Source of the DNA: BOG-908 sp963850605
Lineage (GTDB): Bacteria > Pseudomonadota > Alphaproteobacteria > Acetobacterales > Acetobacteraceae
DNA: 64,000 bases
Assembly: GCA_963850605.1 (NCBI GenBank)
Contig: CAWKLX010000002.1
Location: 248,001 to 312,000, forward strand
Direction: 5' to 3'
Shown here: positions 31,822 through 41,689 of the stretch, in pieces
Layout: the number at the start of each line of letters is the position of its first letter
How positions within the stretch are numbered: position 1 is the first letter of the stretch
Made by a program: the position numbers and the translations under genes
The notes under the pieces: generated by a model
What the model saw: the letters and a program-made list of their open reading frames with translations, nothing else
The model's database searches: none
What the model was told of the DNA's origin: nothing

Positions 31822-33621
31822 TTGATGATCGACTCCGAAACGAAGCTGGCGTCGCCGCCCGGGTCACGCGTCGGACCGCGCCGGGCCAGGCCGAACGCGC
31901 CGTCCGTCGGGCCGGTGCTGCTGGAGGCCGCTTTGGATTACGCCGCGGTCGGGTTGGTTGTGCTGCGCCCCGATTTCACGGTGCAGCACGTGACCCGGCC
32001 GGCTGCCCGCCTGCTTGGCCTGGGCGACACGCGGGTGTTCGAAGGCCAGCCCTTTTTGCGGGTGCTTGAGACATGTTCCGCGATTGGTGAGCCTGGCACG
32101 CGCGAGCTTGCCGCCGCTTTGTCCGCGGTTGATGGTGAGCCGCGGCAGGTGCTGCTCACCCTTGGGCTTTCGGAACGTTTGTATTTGGTGGGGGTCGATA
32201 TCCGGCAGGCGGGTGAGCAGGGTTTCGTTCTGACGATCGAGGATGTGACGCAGACCCGGCAGACACAGGATTGGCTCCTGGAGCACGCCTCGACAGACCC
32301 GGTGACCGGATTGTGGAACCGGCAGCATTTTCTGCTGATGGTGCAGGACAGCTTGGCAGAGGCGCGCGATGGCCATGTGGAGGCGCCATGCCTGGTGCTG
32401 ATCGGACTTCGCCGGCTGAGCCGTGTTGCCGAAAAGCTAGGACCGTTGGTGGCCGATGCCGTGCTGTGGCAGTTGGGTGAACGGCTGGCCGGCATGTTGC
32501 GCGACGATGACATGCTGGCGCGGTTCGGTGCGGAGGAATTTGCTGTTTTGCTGACGCGGCCAGGCGGGCGGGCCGGGGTGCGGGCGGTATGCGCGCGGTT
32601 GCAGGCCGGGCTTGCCCCGCCTTGCGGCGTGGAGGGACACACGATCTTTGTGGACGCCTCGATTGGCGTGGCGATCAGCCCCGGCGATGGCGTCTCGCCC
32701 GACACGCTGGCGGCCAATGCCGGCCTGGCGCTTCTGGCGGCGAAAGGGGGCGGGGAGGCTGGGCCGCGGTTTTTCGAGGCGGCGATGACCGAGCATGCCC
32801 GACATCGCCGCGCGCTCGAGGCCGATTTGCGCGAGGCGCTGGGGCGCGGCGAGTTCGAGCTGCACTACCAGCCGCAGGTCGATGTGCTCCATGGCCGCGT
32901 GACGGGCATGGAGGCGCTGATACGTTGGCGCAGTCCGGAGCGGGGTTTGGTGCCGCCGGCCGCGTTCATTGCGCTGGCCGAGCAGATAGGATTGATCAGC
33001 GAGATTGGTGAATGGGTGTTGCACGAGGCGTGTCATGAGGCGGTGCGCTGGCCCGGCAACGTGACGGTTGCCGTCAACGCCTCCCCCTTGCAGTTTGAAG
33101 CGGGAGGGTTCGCGTCTTCGGTGGCCGATGCATTGTCTCGCTCGGGTTTGCCGGCGCGTCGGCTCGAAGTGGAGATCACCGAGAATTTGTTGCTGCGCGA
33201 TACCGGTCGTGTACTGAGCACGCTGGCCGATCTGGACGCCATGGGCGTGCGACTGGTGCTGGATGATTTCGGGACGGGGTATGCGTCGCTCAGCCAGCTC
33301 AGCCGGTTCAGGTTCGACAAGATCAAGATCGACCGTTCGTTTGTCAGTCCCGCCGGAACCGCGCCGGCGGACCGCGCGCACGCCAGCTTCGGCCAAGGAA
33401 GCGCGCCCAACAGCGCTATCGTGCGCTCGATTGCGGCCTTGGGTAGCAGCCTGGGCATCCCGACCACGGCCGAGGGTGTTGAGACAGCGCTGCAGCTGGA
33501 ACAGATCAAGGCTGACGGATGCACCTGCGTGCAGGGGTATTTCTTCAGCCGCCCTGTGCCGTCTGTCGACGTGTTTGCCATGATGCGGCGGCTCGACGGG
33601 CAGCCGGCTTTGCAGATGTAG
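31822..33621 (+). CDS. GGDEF-EAL protein: degenerate cyclase domain, intact phosphodiesterase
   Basis: 599 residues, no membrane span. Residues 30-150 look PAS-like. The GGDEF domain (about 155-325) starts DPVTGLWNR, but its metal-binding segment reads LIGLRRLS where LIDLDRFK is usual, and the signature is GAEEF (236-240) not GG(D/E)EF, so diguanylate cyclase activity is unlikely. The EAL domain (about 330-590) keeps EALIRW (364-369), NASPLQF, EITENLLL, LDDFGTGYASL, KIDRSF, TTAEGVET and QGYFFSRP, all needed for cyclic-di-GMP hydrolysis. The degenerate domain may sense GTP. Expected effect: lower c-di-GMP, favouring motility, in line with the flagellar genes nearby. Start at the first of two adjacent ATGs. 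Confidence 0.93.
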   Translation: MMIDSETKLASPPGSRVGPRRARPNAPSVGPVLLEAALDYAAVGLVVLRPDFTVQHVTRPAARLLGLGDTRVFEGQPFLRVLETCSAIGEPGTRELAAALSAVDGEPRQVLLTLGLSERLYLVGVDIRQAGEQGFVLTIEDVTQTRQTQDWLLEHASTDPVTGLWNRQHFLLMVQDSLAEARDGHVEAPCLVLIGLRRLSRVAEKLGPLVADAVLWQLGERLAGMLRDDDMLARFGAEEFAVLLTRPGGRAGVRAVCARLQAGLAPPCGVEGHTIFVDASIGVAISPGDGVSPDTLAANAGLALLAAKGGGEAGPRFFEAAMTEHARHRRALEADLREALGRGEFELHYQPQVDVLHGRVTGMEALIRWRSPERGLVPPAAFIALAEQIGLISEIGEWVLHEACHEAVRWPGNVTVAVNASPLQFEAGGFASSVADALSRSGLPARRLEVEITENLLLRDTGRVLSTLADLDAMGVRLVLDDFGTGYASLSQLSRFRFDKIKIDRSFVSPAGTAPADRAHASFGQGSAPNSAIVRSIAALGSSLGIPTTAEGVETALQLEQIKADGCTCVQGYFFSRPVPSVDVFAMMRRLDGQPALQM

Positions 33622-33642
33622 CGCGTCTGGTTCGGGGAGAGT

Positions 33643-34776
33643 TCACACCAAGAAGGCTGCTTCCCTGAACCAAGCCAGAAGAAAGATTATCTGCACAGTC
33701 AATCCGGCGAGCAAAAGGCCCCCGCGGACCGTGCGCGATCGGATCGCACACAGACCGTCCGACGCCGCAAACAGAAAGGCGGGATTGCCCGCGACATAGC
33801 GCGGCATACTCCACAGCGATCCCGACGAGAGCGCGAGCGCGACGGTGCCCGCGCACAACCAGGCTTCGGCGCCGCGACCGCGGGCCACCGCGAAAGCTGA
33901 CACCGCCAGGCCCGCCACCGCCCAACCCGCGTTGTACAGTAACCCCAAATGGCCTGAGCGAGCCATGGTGACCGCGCTAGCCATGACAGCGGCTGGGTTG
34001 CGGAACGTGTGTCCCCAGGCACCCTGTGCATGGAGAAACGCGAGCGGGTCACCTAACCGCGCCCATAGGACCAGCATGAAGGCGACAAGCCCCACTGGCG
34101 CTAGAGCGGCCGGAACCACGGCACGCAGGCTGGCTGCCGCCGAGGGTGCGCAGAGTGCGCGCTGGGCTGATCGTGCCGCCACCCAGGCCAAGAGGAGCAC
34201 CGCGTTCGGGCGTGTGGCCGTTAACAAGCCGCATGCCAGTGCCGACCGCCATACCATCCCGAGGTGACCTGCAAGCAGGCAGGAGGTAGCGATTAACGCG
34301 AACAGACTCTCGGTATAGGGCGCCTGGAAGTAGACGCCGTAAGGCCAAGCAAGCAGGAGCAGCAACCAGGCCCATCGATCAGCGTCCGAACGGGTGCGTC
34401 CAAGGTAGGCCGCCCCCAGCACAGCGAATCCCCACAGGGACACTGACGACACAATCAGGCCGGCGGCGGCTGGGGATAGGCCGGTGAGCGTGGCCAGTAC
34501 TCGCATCAGCGCCGGCAGCAACGGAAAGAACGCCCAGTCGGGCTGGTAGTGGCCCCGCATCAGGCGAAGAACCGGGTCATAGCCGTGGTCCGCTACGATC
34601 ACGTACCAGTGGCAGTCCCATTTGCACAGAGCGCTTGCGAGGTGCCCATGCGCCAGCGCGGCGGAGAGGCCCAGTCGGGCAAGCACCAATAGCGCCGCCC
34701 AGACGGCAAATCGATACCAGCCCTCCTTGGGCAAGCCGACCCGGAATGTGCCAATCTGGCGAGGCTTGGCTTGCAT
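33643..34776 (-). CDS. PIG-V-like membrane mannosyltransferase family protein
   Basis: About 377 residues with eight to ten hydrophobic segments. The luminal/periplasmic loop CKWDCHWYVIVADHGYD and the WAFFPLLPALMRVLA segment, followed by ESLFALIATSCLLAG, match the PIG-V/GT-C glycosyltransferase layout, in which a D-x-H/W loop after the first span holds catalytic residues. Bacterial members use polyprenyl-phosphate sugars to decorate glycans or proteins. Two ATGs (34776, 34791) are possible. The gene is head-to-head with the decarboxylase gene, with at most 24 bp between starts. Confidence 0.75.
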   Translation of the reverse strand: MQAKPRQIGTFRVGLPKEGWYRFAVWAALLVLARLGLSAALAHGHLASALCKWDCHWYVIVADHGYDPVLRLMRGHYQPDWAFFPLLPALMRVLATLTGLSPAAAGLIVSSVSLWGFAVLGAAYLGRTRSDADRWAWLLLLLAWPYGVYFQAPYTESLFALIATSCLLAGHLGMVWRSALACGLLTATRPNAVLLLAWVAARSAQRALCAPSAAASLRAVVPAALAPVGLVAFMLVLWARLGDPLAFLHAQGAWGHTFRNPAAVMASAVTMARSGHLGLLYNAGWAVAGLAVSAFAVARGRGAEAWLCAGTVALALSSGSLWSMPRYVAGNPAFLFAASDGLCAIRSRTVRGGLLLAGLTVQIIFLLAWFREAAFLV

Positions 34777-34800
34777 GAGGCTTCGTGGCATCGCGGGGCG

Positions 34801-36255
34801 ATGGCGCACAACCCCACTACCCTGGACCCCGAAGACTGGTCGGCAACCCGCGCGCTGGGGCACCGCATGCTGGACGACATGATCGATTGGCTGGCAGGCG
34901 CGGCGGCGCGGCCGGTGTGGGAGCGGATGCCAGATAGCAAGCGGGCCGAGCTGCGGGCGCCGCTGCCGCGGGGCGGGACGGCGATGGACGCGGTCTACGA
35001 GGATTTCCGGCGGCTGGTGCTGCCTTATTCCAGCGCCAACGAGCATCCGCGGATGATGGGATGGGTGAATGGCGGGGGCAGTGCGGCGGGTTTCTTGGCC
35101 GAGCTGCTGACCGGGGTTTTCAACGTCAATTGCGGCGGGCGGGACCATGCGGCCATCGAAGTGGAGCGGCAGGTGATCGCGTGGGCGGCCGAGATGGTGG
35201 GGATGCCGGCGCGGACGACGGGGGTGCTGCTGACCGGGTCTTCCATGGCCAACATGGTGGCCGTGCTTGTGGCGCGGCGGGCGGCGCTGGGTGCGGGGGT
35301 GCGGGCGCACGGGCTGCAATCGGCGCCATTGGTCGCGTATGCGTCGGCCGCGGCGCATGGGTGCGTGCCGCGGGCGCTGGATATGGCGGGGCTGGGGACC
35401 GAGGCGCTGCGGTTGGTGCCGGCGGGCGCCGACCACCGGATGGATGTAGGCGCGCTGCGGGAGATGATCTCGGCGGACCGCGCGGCGGGGCTGCACCCCT
35501 TTTTGATCGTGGGAACGGCTGGCACGGTCGATACGGGGGCGATCGACGATCTGTCGGCGATCGCCGATGTGGCCGAGGGCGGGCCGGCCAAAATATGGTT
35601 TCATGTGGATGGGGCGTTTGGGGCGACGGCGTGTCTGTCGCCGCGTCTGCGTCCGCTGCTGGCGGGGATCGAGCGGGCGGATAGTTTGGCGTTCGATTTT
35701 CATAAATGGGCGCAGGTGCCGTACGATGCGGGGTGCGTGCTGGTGCGCGACCCGGTGGTGCATATCGAGACGTTCGCGCAATCGCTGGCGTATCTGACGC
35801 AGGAGCAGCGTGGGCTGGCTGGTAATCCACCTTGGCCGCGCGATCTGGGGCCGGATTTGTCGCGCGAGTTCCGGGCGCTGAAAGTGTGGATGACGTTGAA
35901 GGCGTATGGCGCGGACGGGGTGGCGCGCGTGGTGGAACGCGGGTGCGACATCGCGCGGCATCTGGCGGCGCGGGTGGCGCGCGAACCGTCGCTGGAGCTG
36001 ATGGCGCCGGTGCCGTTGAACATCGTGTGTTTCCGGGTTCGCGACGGCGCGGCCGATCTGGATGCGCTGAACCGCGACATCGTGGCCGATCTGCAGGAGG
36101 CGGGGATTGCAGCACCTTCGACCACGGTGATCGGTGGGCGGCTGGCGATACGGGCGGCGCTGTTCAATCATCGCACGACGGAGGCCGACGCCGACGCGCT
36201 GGTGGATGGCGTGCTGGAGATGGCGCGGCGGCGCATGGATGCCGCGGCGGCCTGA
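34801..36255 (+). CDS. PLP-dependent aromatic-L-amino-acid decarboxylase family (group II)
   Basis: 484 residues. N-terminal DDMIDWLAG, substrate-site SSANEHPRMMGWVNGGGS, GVLLTGSSMANMVAVLVAR, VGTAGTVDTGAIDD, WFHVDGAFGA (PLP-contacting Asp) and LAFDFHKWAQVPYDAGCVLVRD with the PLP-binding lysine are the group II decarboxylase signatures. It converts an aromatic amino acid to the amine, for example tyrosine, DOPA or tryptophan; the exact substrate is not set by sequence alone. It precedes the M61 peptidase by 17 bp, so they may be co-transcribed. Confidence 0.92.
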   Translation: MAHNPTTLDPEDWSATRALGHRMLDDMIDWLAGAAARPVWERMPDSKRAELRAPLPRGGTAMDAVYEDFRRLVLPYSSANEHPRMMGWVNGGGSAAGFLAELLTGVFNVNCGGRDHAAIEVERQVIAWAAEMVGMPARTTGVLLTGSSMANMVAVLVARRAALGAGVRAHGLQSAPLVAYASAAAHGCVPRALDMAGLGTEALRLVPAGADHRMDVGALREMISADRAAGLHPFLIVGTAGTVDTGAIDDLSAIADVAEGGPAKIWFHVDGAFGATACLSPRLRPLLAGIERADSLAFDFHKWAQVPYDAGCVLVRDPVVHIETFAQSLAYLTQEQRGLAGNPPWPRDLGPDLSREFRALKVWMTLKAYGADGVARVVERGCDIARHLAARVAREPSLELMAPVPLNIVCFRVRDGAADLDALNRDIVADLQEAGIAAPSTTVIGGRLAIRAALFNHRTTEADADALVDGVLEMARRRMDAAAA

Positions 36256-36272
36256 TTTTTTGATTTGGAGAC

Positions 36273-38199
36273 ATGCCCTTGAAGATTTCACGCGCAGCCT
36301 GGTTGTTGCTTGCCGCTTCACCGGCGGCCTTGGCCGATCAGCCGCAGCCGCTGGCCTATCCCCCGGCCATTCCCGCGCCGAAGGACGTGGCGTGGCCTGG
36401 GACGATCGCGCTGGCGGTCGACATCACCGACACGGCGCGGCATGTGGTGAGCGTGCGGGAGACGGTGCCGGTGCAGCATAAGGGTGACCTGGTGCTGCTG
36501 TATCCGGAATGGGTGCCGGGGGATCATGGGCCGACCGGGCCTTTGGCCGATCTGGCGGGTTTGGACATCCGTAGTGGTGGCGAGAAACTGGCCTGGGTGC
36601 GCGATACGGTGAACGTGCACGCGTTCCATGTGCCGGTGCCGGATGGGGCGACCAGCCTGGATGTGCGGTTCCAGTATCTGTCCCCGCCGACGACGCGCGA
36701 GGGGCGGGTGGAGATGACGCCCGAAATGGTCGATCTGGCGTGGAACAGTGTGGTCTTGTATCCGGCGGGCGTGTTCAGCCGCGGGATCACCGTGCAGCCG
36801 AGCCTTTCCTACCCGAAAGGTTGGAAGCTGGCGACGGCATTGGAACATCAGGATGGGTGGGACGGGGCGGAAACGTTCAAGCCGACCACGCTGAACACGT
36901 TGGTGGATTCGCCGCTATATGCCGGGCGGTATATGGCGCGGGTCGATCTGGCGCCCGGTGCGACGGTGCCTGTTCATCTCAACATCTTTGCCGATCGGCC
37001 GCAGGATCTGGTGATGTCGGCGGACCAGCTCGCCAAGCACCGGGCGTTGGTGACGCAGGCGGTGAAGCTGTATGGCGCGCAGCATTATGCGCATTACGAT
37101 TTTCTGTTCGCGCTGAGCAGCCAGTTGGGCGGGGTGGGGCTGGAGCATCACCAGTCGAGCGAAGATGGCGTGGACCGCGATTATTTTACGGATTGGGACC
37201 ATACGATCGCGGATCGCGATCTGCTGCCGCACGATGTACACGCATAGCTGGAACGGGAAGTTCAGGCGACCGGCGGATTTGTGGGCGCCCAATTTCAACG
37301 TGCCGGAGCGCGACAGCCTGCTGTGGGTGTATGAGGGGCAGACGCAGTTCTGGGGGCAGGTGCTGGCGGCGCGGTCCGGATTATGGAGCCGGCAGCAGGC
37401 GCTGGACGCGGTGGCCGACGATGCGGCCAGCATGCAGGCGGAGACGGGGCGGCTGTGGCGGCCGTTGCAGGACACGACGAACGATCCGGTGATCAACGCG
37501 CGCCGGCCGCAGGCTTGGCATAGCTGGGAGCGTCAGGAGGATTATTACGTCGAGGGTCTGCTGATCTGGCTGGATGCGGACACGCTGATTCGCGAGCAGA
37601 CGCATGGTGCAAAATCGATGAACGATTTCGCACGCGCGTTCTTCGGCATCGAGGACGGGAGTTTCGTGACCCACACCTACGTGTTCGACGATGTGGTGCG
37701 AACGCTGAACGGGGTGATGCCGTATGACTGGGCGGCATTCCTGCGTGCGCGGCTGGATACGGCGGGCGGGAGCGCACCGTTGGACGGCATTGCGCGGGGT
37801 GGATATCGGCTGGTGTACACCGATACGCCTTCGGACGCGCTGAAGAGCTTGCAGGAGAAGCGCAAGGTGCATGACTTCACCTGGTCGCTTGGCCTGTCGC
37901 TGCGCGAGGGCGGGGTGATCGGGGATGTGATCTGGGGCGGGCCGGCGTATCGCGCGGGGCTGGTGAAGGGCGGCAAGCTGATTGCGGTCGATGGGATGTC
38001 GTTCGAGGATCCGTCGGAGCTGGCGGCGGCGATCAAGCTGGCCAAGACCGATACGGCGCCGATCGAGCTGCTGGTGCAGGACGACCGGCATTTCCGCACC
38101 GTGCGCGTGGCCTACCACGATGGGTTGCGCTACCCGCATCTGGAAAGGGTGGCAGGCAAGCCGGCGCTGCTGGACGACCTGTTAACGCCGCTAAACTGA
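36273..38199 (+). pseudogene. M61 (glycyl aminopeptidase) metallopeptidase, frameshifted in its zinc motif
   Basis: The first frame gives a signal peptide (MPLKISRAAWLLLAASPAALA), the beta-rich M61 N-terminal domain and GLEHHQSSEDGVDRDYFTDWD, then ends LLPHDVHA-stop. The other frame continues YTHSWNGKFRRPADLWAPNFN, LLWVYEGQTQFWG and a C-terminal PDZ domain (GGPAYRAGLVKGGKLIAVDG). One extra T at 37235 falls inside the Glu codon of the zinc-binding HEYTH motif. Without it the protein would have 641 residues, normal for M61. As read, no active peptidase is possible. A dispersed AT-rich repeat begins at the stop codon. Confidence 0.88.
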
Positions 38200-38241
38200 C
38201 AGAAGTTTTTTGGTCCTTTTTTTCAAAAAAGGACTGCTTGC
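38199..38241. repeat. Dispersed T/A hairpin repeat, copy A
   Basis: A 43-bp element whose core GTCCTTTTTTTCAAAAAAGGAC is a hairpin, preceded by AGTTTTTTG. It differs by one base from the inverted copy at 46809-46851 and resembles those at 46881-46917 and 44036-44057. All are at gene 3' ends, so a terminator role is likely; here it lies between the M61 gene and the convergent phosphoesterase gene. Confidence 0.7.
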
Positions 38242-38307
38242 TTTGAAATACACACCAAGACGCGTGAGGCGCCTTGGTGTGCTTTGTGTTCGGTTGTATT
38301 TTTCGGT

Positions 38308-40032
38308 TTAGTGTTGCTGAATTTCGGCGGCGGCGGAAAGGGGGCTGTTCACGCCCGACGCGTCGGTGGCGTAGGTGCGGTAGAGGTGAGTGCCGGAGCC
38401 TGGCTTGTCCGTGCAGGTGAGGGCCAAGCCGGTGCATTGCGGCAGGTCCACGCCATCGCGCTGGACGTGATAGGTATAGGGCGCGGGTTCGTGGGCGCCG
38501 GTGACAGCGTTCCAGTTCAGGGTGACGGTGGGGAGCTGGCAGAAGGCTCGGTTGGCGTTCTTGCCGCACGTGGCGAGCAGGGCGGTTGGGATGTCGGTTG
38601 GCAAGATGAGTGGCGGCAGGGGTTGCTGGGTAAAGTCGAACTCGTTCATCAAGTCGCCCACAGGCGTGGTGCCGCCGCCGAGCAGTCCTACCCGCGTCAG
38701 GGTGTCGCGCAGATCGGGGCGGTTATCCGGGTTGCCGAGGGCTGACGGGGACAGGCGAGTGCCGGCCATGAACAGGTTTTCGATGAGGGTGGCGTAGGCA
38801 TCGAAACTGTACACTGCGGGATCGATCATATGCGGCTTGGCCCAGGCGCTGATCATCAAGCCTGGCACGCGAAGGCCGTAGCCTTCGACTGGCGTGGTGC
38901 CGAGCGCATGATCGACGATGGGGGGCACGACGTGGTCGTAGAACCCGCCCCAATCGTCCCAGGTGATGTAGATGGCGGTGCTGTTCCAGTATGGCGAAGC
39001 CATGACCGCGTTGACCAGCGAGGTCACGTGCTCCATGCCCGCCGTGACACCCGCGGGCGGGTGCTCGCTGTTGTCGTTATTGGGTACGATGTAAGAGACC
39101 GCCGGCAGCTGACCCTGGGCGATGTCCGTCAGGAAATTCGATATGTCCTGGACATGCGCGGCGAGGTAGGCCGGAGGTTGCGCCTGCACATACCCGTAGA
39201 GCGGTGCGGGGTTCCAGATCGATGGCACTCGTGTCGATTGCGCCAGCGGTGCGCACGTCATTTCACCATCGGCGCAATCCGGCTGGGTGCCCTGGCTGAG
39301 GTAGTATTTCCAGCCTACCTTCTGGGCGTCCAACAACTCGAAGAAGTTTACCCAGGGATAGCTCGTGTGCCGCGTCGGCTTGGCCATTTCGGGTGCTGTG
39401 GTGCAGGTGGAGGCCAGCTTCGGGTTCTTGCACGTGGCCGTCCATAGGCTTGTCAATGCTACGTGCGACGACAAAGACCAGCTGCGGACACTTTCGAACA
39501 TATGATCCTGCAGCACGAAATTGCGTGCATAGGCCCAGTAGTTCGGGATTTCCGCATCGGTATGATAGCTGACCGCGTCGTGCAGTATCTCGCCGAGCTT
39601 GTTGCCGGAACAAGCGGGATTATCCGGGTGCTTGACGCAGTGATTGCCCTTGCTGTCCGCCGCCAATTCCTGCGTCGCGACAAAACCGTTCACGTTCGCC
39701 TGGGTGTATCCATTATTCAGGTCGGCCTGTGCGTCCTTGGCCGCGTGCGGACCGCCGGCGTTGACGTCCAGCACGGAATGGAAGGGCGCCACGCATTTTC
39801 CGTTCGGCTTAGCAGGATCGAGCGGCACGCAGACTCCGGCGGGGATGCCGTCTGCGCCCGGGAACGTGCCGAAATAGTGGTCGAAGGACCGGTTTTCCTG
39901 CATGATGATAATGACATGCTGGATGGGAACCGGAGGCGGCACGGCCGCCGTTGCCAGAGACGTCCAACCTGCACAAATCAGGGGCAAGCCTGAGGTAGTC
40001 AAGCGCGTCAACGTGTGTGCCGCCGAGGTCAT
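38308..40032 (-). CDS. Secreted phosphoesterase (phospholipase C/acid phosphatase family)
   Basis: 574 residues. A signal peptide covers about residues 1-30. The family block IQHVIIIMQENRSFDHYFGTFPGADG binds the catalytic metal and nucleophile region; YHTDAEIPNYWAYARNFVLQD and AIYITWDDWGGFYDHVVPP complete the alkaline-phosphatase-like core of the PF04185 group. The last 100 residues form a fibronectin-like end (TLNWNAVTG ... YTYHVQRDGVDL). It probably releases phosphate or polar heads outside the cytoplasm. A close paralogue (frameshifted) lies at 41690-43427 on the other strand. The start at 40032 gives a normal signal peptide. Confidence 0.9.
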   Translation of the reverse strand: MTSAAHTLTRLTTSGLPLICAGWTSLATAAVPPPVPIQHVIIIMQENRSFDHYFGTFPGADGIPAGVCVPLDPAKPNGKCVAPFHSVLDVNAGGPHAAKDAQADLNNGYTQANVNGFVATQELAADSKGNHCVKHPDNPACSGNKLGEILHDAVSYHTDAEIPNYWAYARNFVLQDHMFESVRSWSLSSHVALTSLWTATCKNPKLASTCTTAPEMAKPTRHTSYPWVNFFELLDAQKVGWKYYLSQGTQPDCADGEMTCAPLAQSTRVPSIWNPAPLYGYVQAQPPAYLAAHVQDISNFLTDIAQGQLPAVSYIVPNNDNSEHPPAGVTAGMEHVTSLVNAVMASPYWNSTAIYITWDDWGGFYDHVVPPIVDHALGTTPVEGYGLRVPGLMISAWAKPHMIDPAVYSFDAYATLIENLFMAGTRLSPSALGNPDNRPDLRDTLTRVGLLGGGTTPVGDLMNEFDFTQQPLPPLILPTDIPTALLATCGKNANRAFCQLPTVTLNWNAVTGAHEPAPYTYHVQRDGVDLPQCTGLALTCTDKPGSGTHLYRTYATDASGVNSPLSAAAEIQQH

Positions 40033-40447
40033 AATCACCCTATCCCGGAAGTGGCTAAGCAAAACGACATGCCTAGCGGCTACTACACCGCTCTGGAGCT
40101 TGCAACAAATTTTCATACTGTTTTGGTAGGAACATAGGTATCCGCGAGTGGGAGTTTAATTACAGAATGATGACCGGCTACAGGGTAAGGCACACGGCGT
40201 TGCCCGCCCGTGCTGTGCATTCAGGCATGTGCTGGATGATGGGATGGGAGGAATCCGCCACGCCGCACAACCAGGGATCTGTTCACTCACCTGATCGGTT
40301 TAAGAGCGGACCGGTACAGCGATGCTCTCCTACGTGGTTGCCGGACAGGCTGCGCAACGCAGCCCGGCGCAATCCGAGAGTGAGTTGAGAGATCGGCACA
40401 TCAGGTAGAGGGCACGACTGGGCGACGCGACGATTACCGCCAATGAT
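40033..40447. other. Intergenic region without a supported gene
   Basis: About 415 bases between the phosphoesterase start and the 3' end of the HAF-repeat gene, visibly richer in A/T than its surroundings. It must carry the phosphoesterase promoter on the minus strand. Short open frames here (for example 40167-40388) have no coding character or ribosome site that I can defend. Confidence 0.5.
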
Positions 40448-41528
40448 CTACTGCGTGCAGGGAGCGTTCGCCCCGGGGCAATGGGCTATGAAGCCGAAAG
40501 GGTGTCCACGCCCATTGATTGTTCTTGTCGCGCTACCAACCAGCGTGCCCTGGGCGTTTACACCGGTTATCATGGTGCTCGTTGCCCCGGGCGCATCGAA
40601 GCTTTGGATTACGCCGCTCAACACGCTAAATCCGTGCCAGTTCAAACTGGTGGTGTCCTGCCACGTCCCCACAACTTCGCCGGATTTGGTAATGCCCACC
40701 ACATTTACTATTCGAGCTCCGGCAATCGGGTATTGTGTCGTTTGACCATGGTCCAGTGTAAAGCCGTACGAGGGCTCGTTCCGGGACGTTACTCCACCGC
40801 CGATTACGCCAGCGTCGTTTATGAACGTTGGAAGCACGCCAACTTCAACTGCAGCCTGATCCGCCGGGTTGAATGAAGTGTAAGACCCGGCCTTGAATAC
40901 ATAGCCCAGGACCTGCCCGCCGCCGGTCGTGAGCGGATAATTGCCGACCACGTCACCTTGGTCGTTGATCCCGAGTGCTGGTTCCCCGGAGAATTGTTGG
41001 GGGGCAGTCCCGGGCACCTGCAACAATTTCGATGCCTTCAAATCGCCCACCCAGCCCACCCCCGGAGTACCTACCGCCTCCTCCCGACGCTGTCGCGCCG
41101 ACGACCCGGCCAGATGCGTTGATAGCTGTTGGATAGTAATTCAAGCCGGCGCCGTGAGGAGCTTCGGGAATCGCCTGCAGATGGCCTGTCATAGTGTCAA
41201 AGGTGAATGCAACGTATGTCAGACCTGCGCCGCCCATTGACTCTCCCGCCGCTAATCCATGTCGATTGATCGACACCAAGGAAGTGTTGCCGCCCGGTCC
41301 GTCTACAAGAGTGTATTTGCCTTTGCTCCAGACAAAACCATGACTTTGAAAAGAATGACGCTCGTTGTATTGGCCAACGACGATATTGCTATCGTTTATT
41401 GCGTATGGATATACACTCTCTGCCCCGCTCATTGTGAGCGTCTTATATTCATAGTTGGCCGCCAGGGCAGAAGTGACGACAAGTAGTGGCGCAATCGTAG
41501 AAAGCGGCAGCGTTATCGTGCAGGGCAT
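40448..41528 (-). pseudogene. HAF-repeat extracellular protein, frameshifted
   Basis: A signal peptide (ITLPLSTIAPLLVVTSALA) is followed by repeated motifs of the form I-N-x-x-G-x-V-V-G: YAINDSNIVVGQ, SINRHGLAAGE, TAINASGRVVGA, then in another frame GINDQGDVVGN, FINDAGVIGG, GITKSGEVVGT and GVNAQGTLVGS. These match HAF repeats of secreted proteins of unknown role. The frame break falls in a run of five C at 41059-41063 (G on the coding strand); with four, the reading frame is continuous for 359 residues. It lies between two phosphoesterase paralogues in a less GC-rich stretch. Confidence 0.78.
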
Positions 41529-41689
41529 TCTTCATCCTTTGCAAACTGGCAGGCACTCTATAATTCTTTATACAAAGCACTCTTAGAGATGGCTGACAAG
41601 CGATTTCAAGGCGACGCACCTGCCGATCAGTCGAACAACTTTCGAGGAGAAACCTGTTGGCCTGACGAGAGGGGTGGAGTAAGTATCCG

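Noticed and set aside
34792..36321. Upstream extension of the mannosyltransferase frame (several hundred codons)
   Set aside because: It is antisense to the decarboxylase gene; the family-like sequence begins only near 34776-34791.
40167..40388. 73-codon plus-strand frame in the intergenic region
   Set aside because: No ribosome site, no domain and atypical composition.
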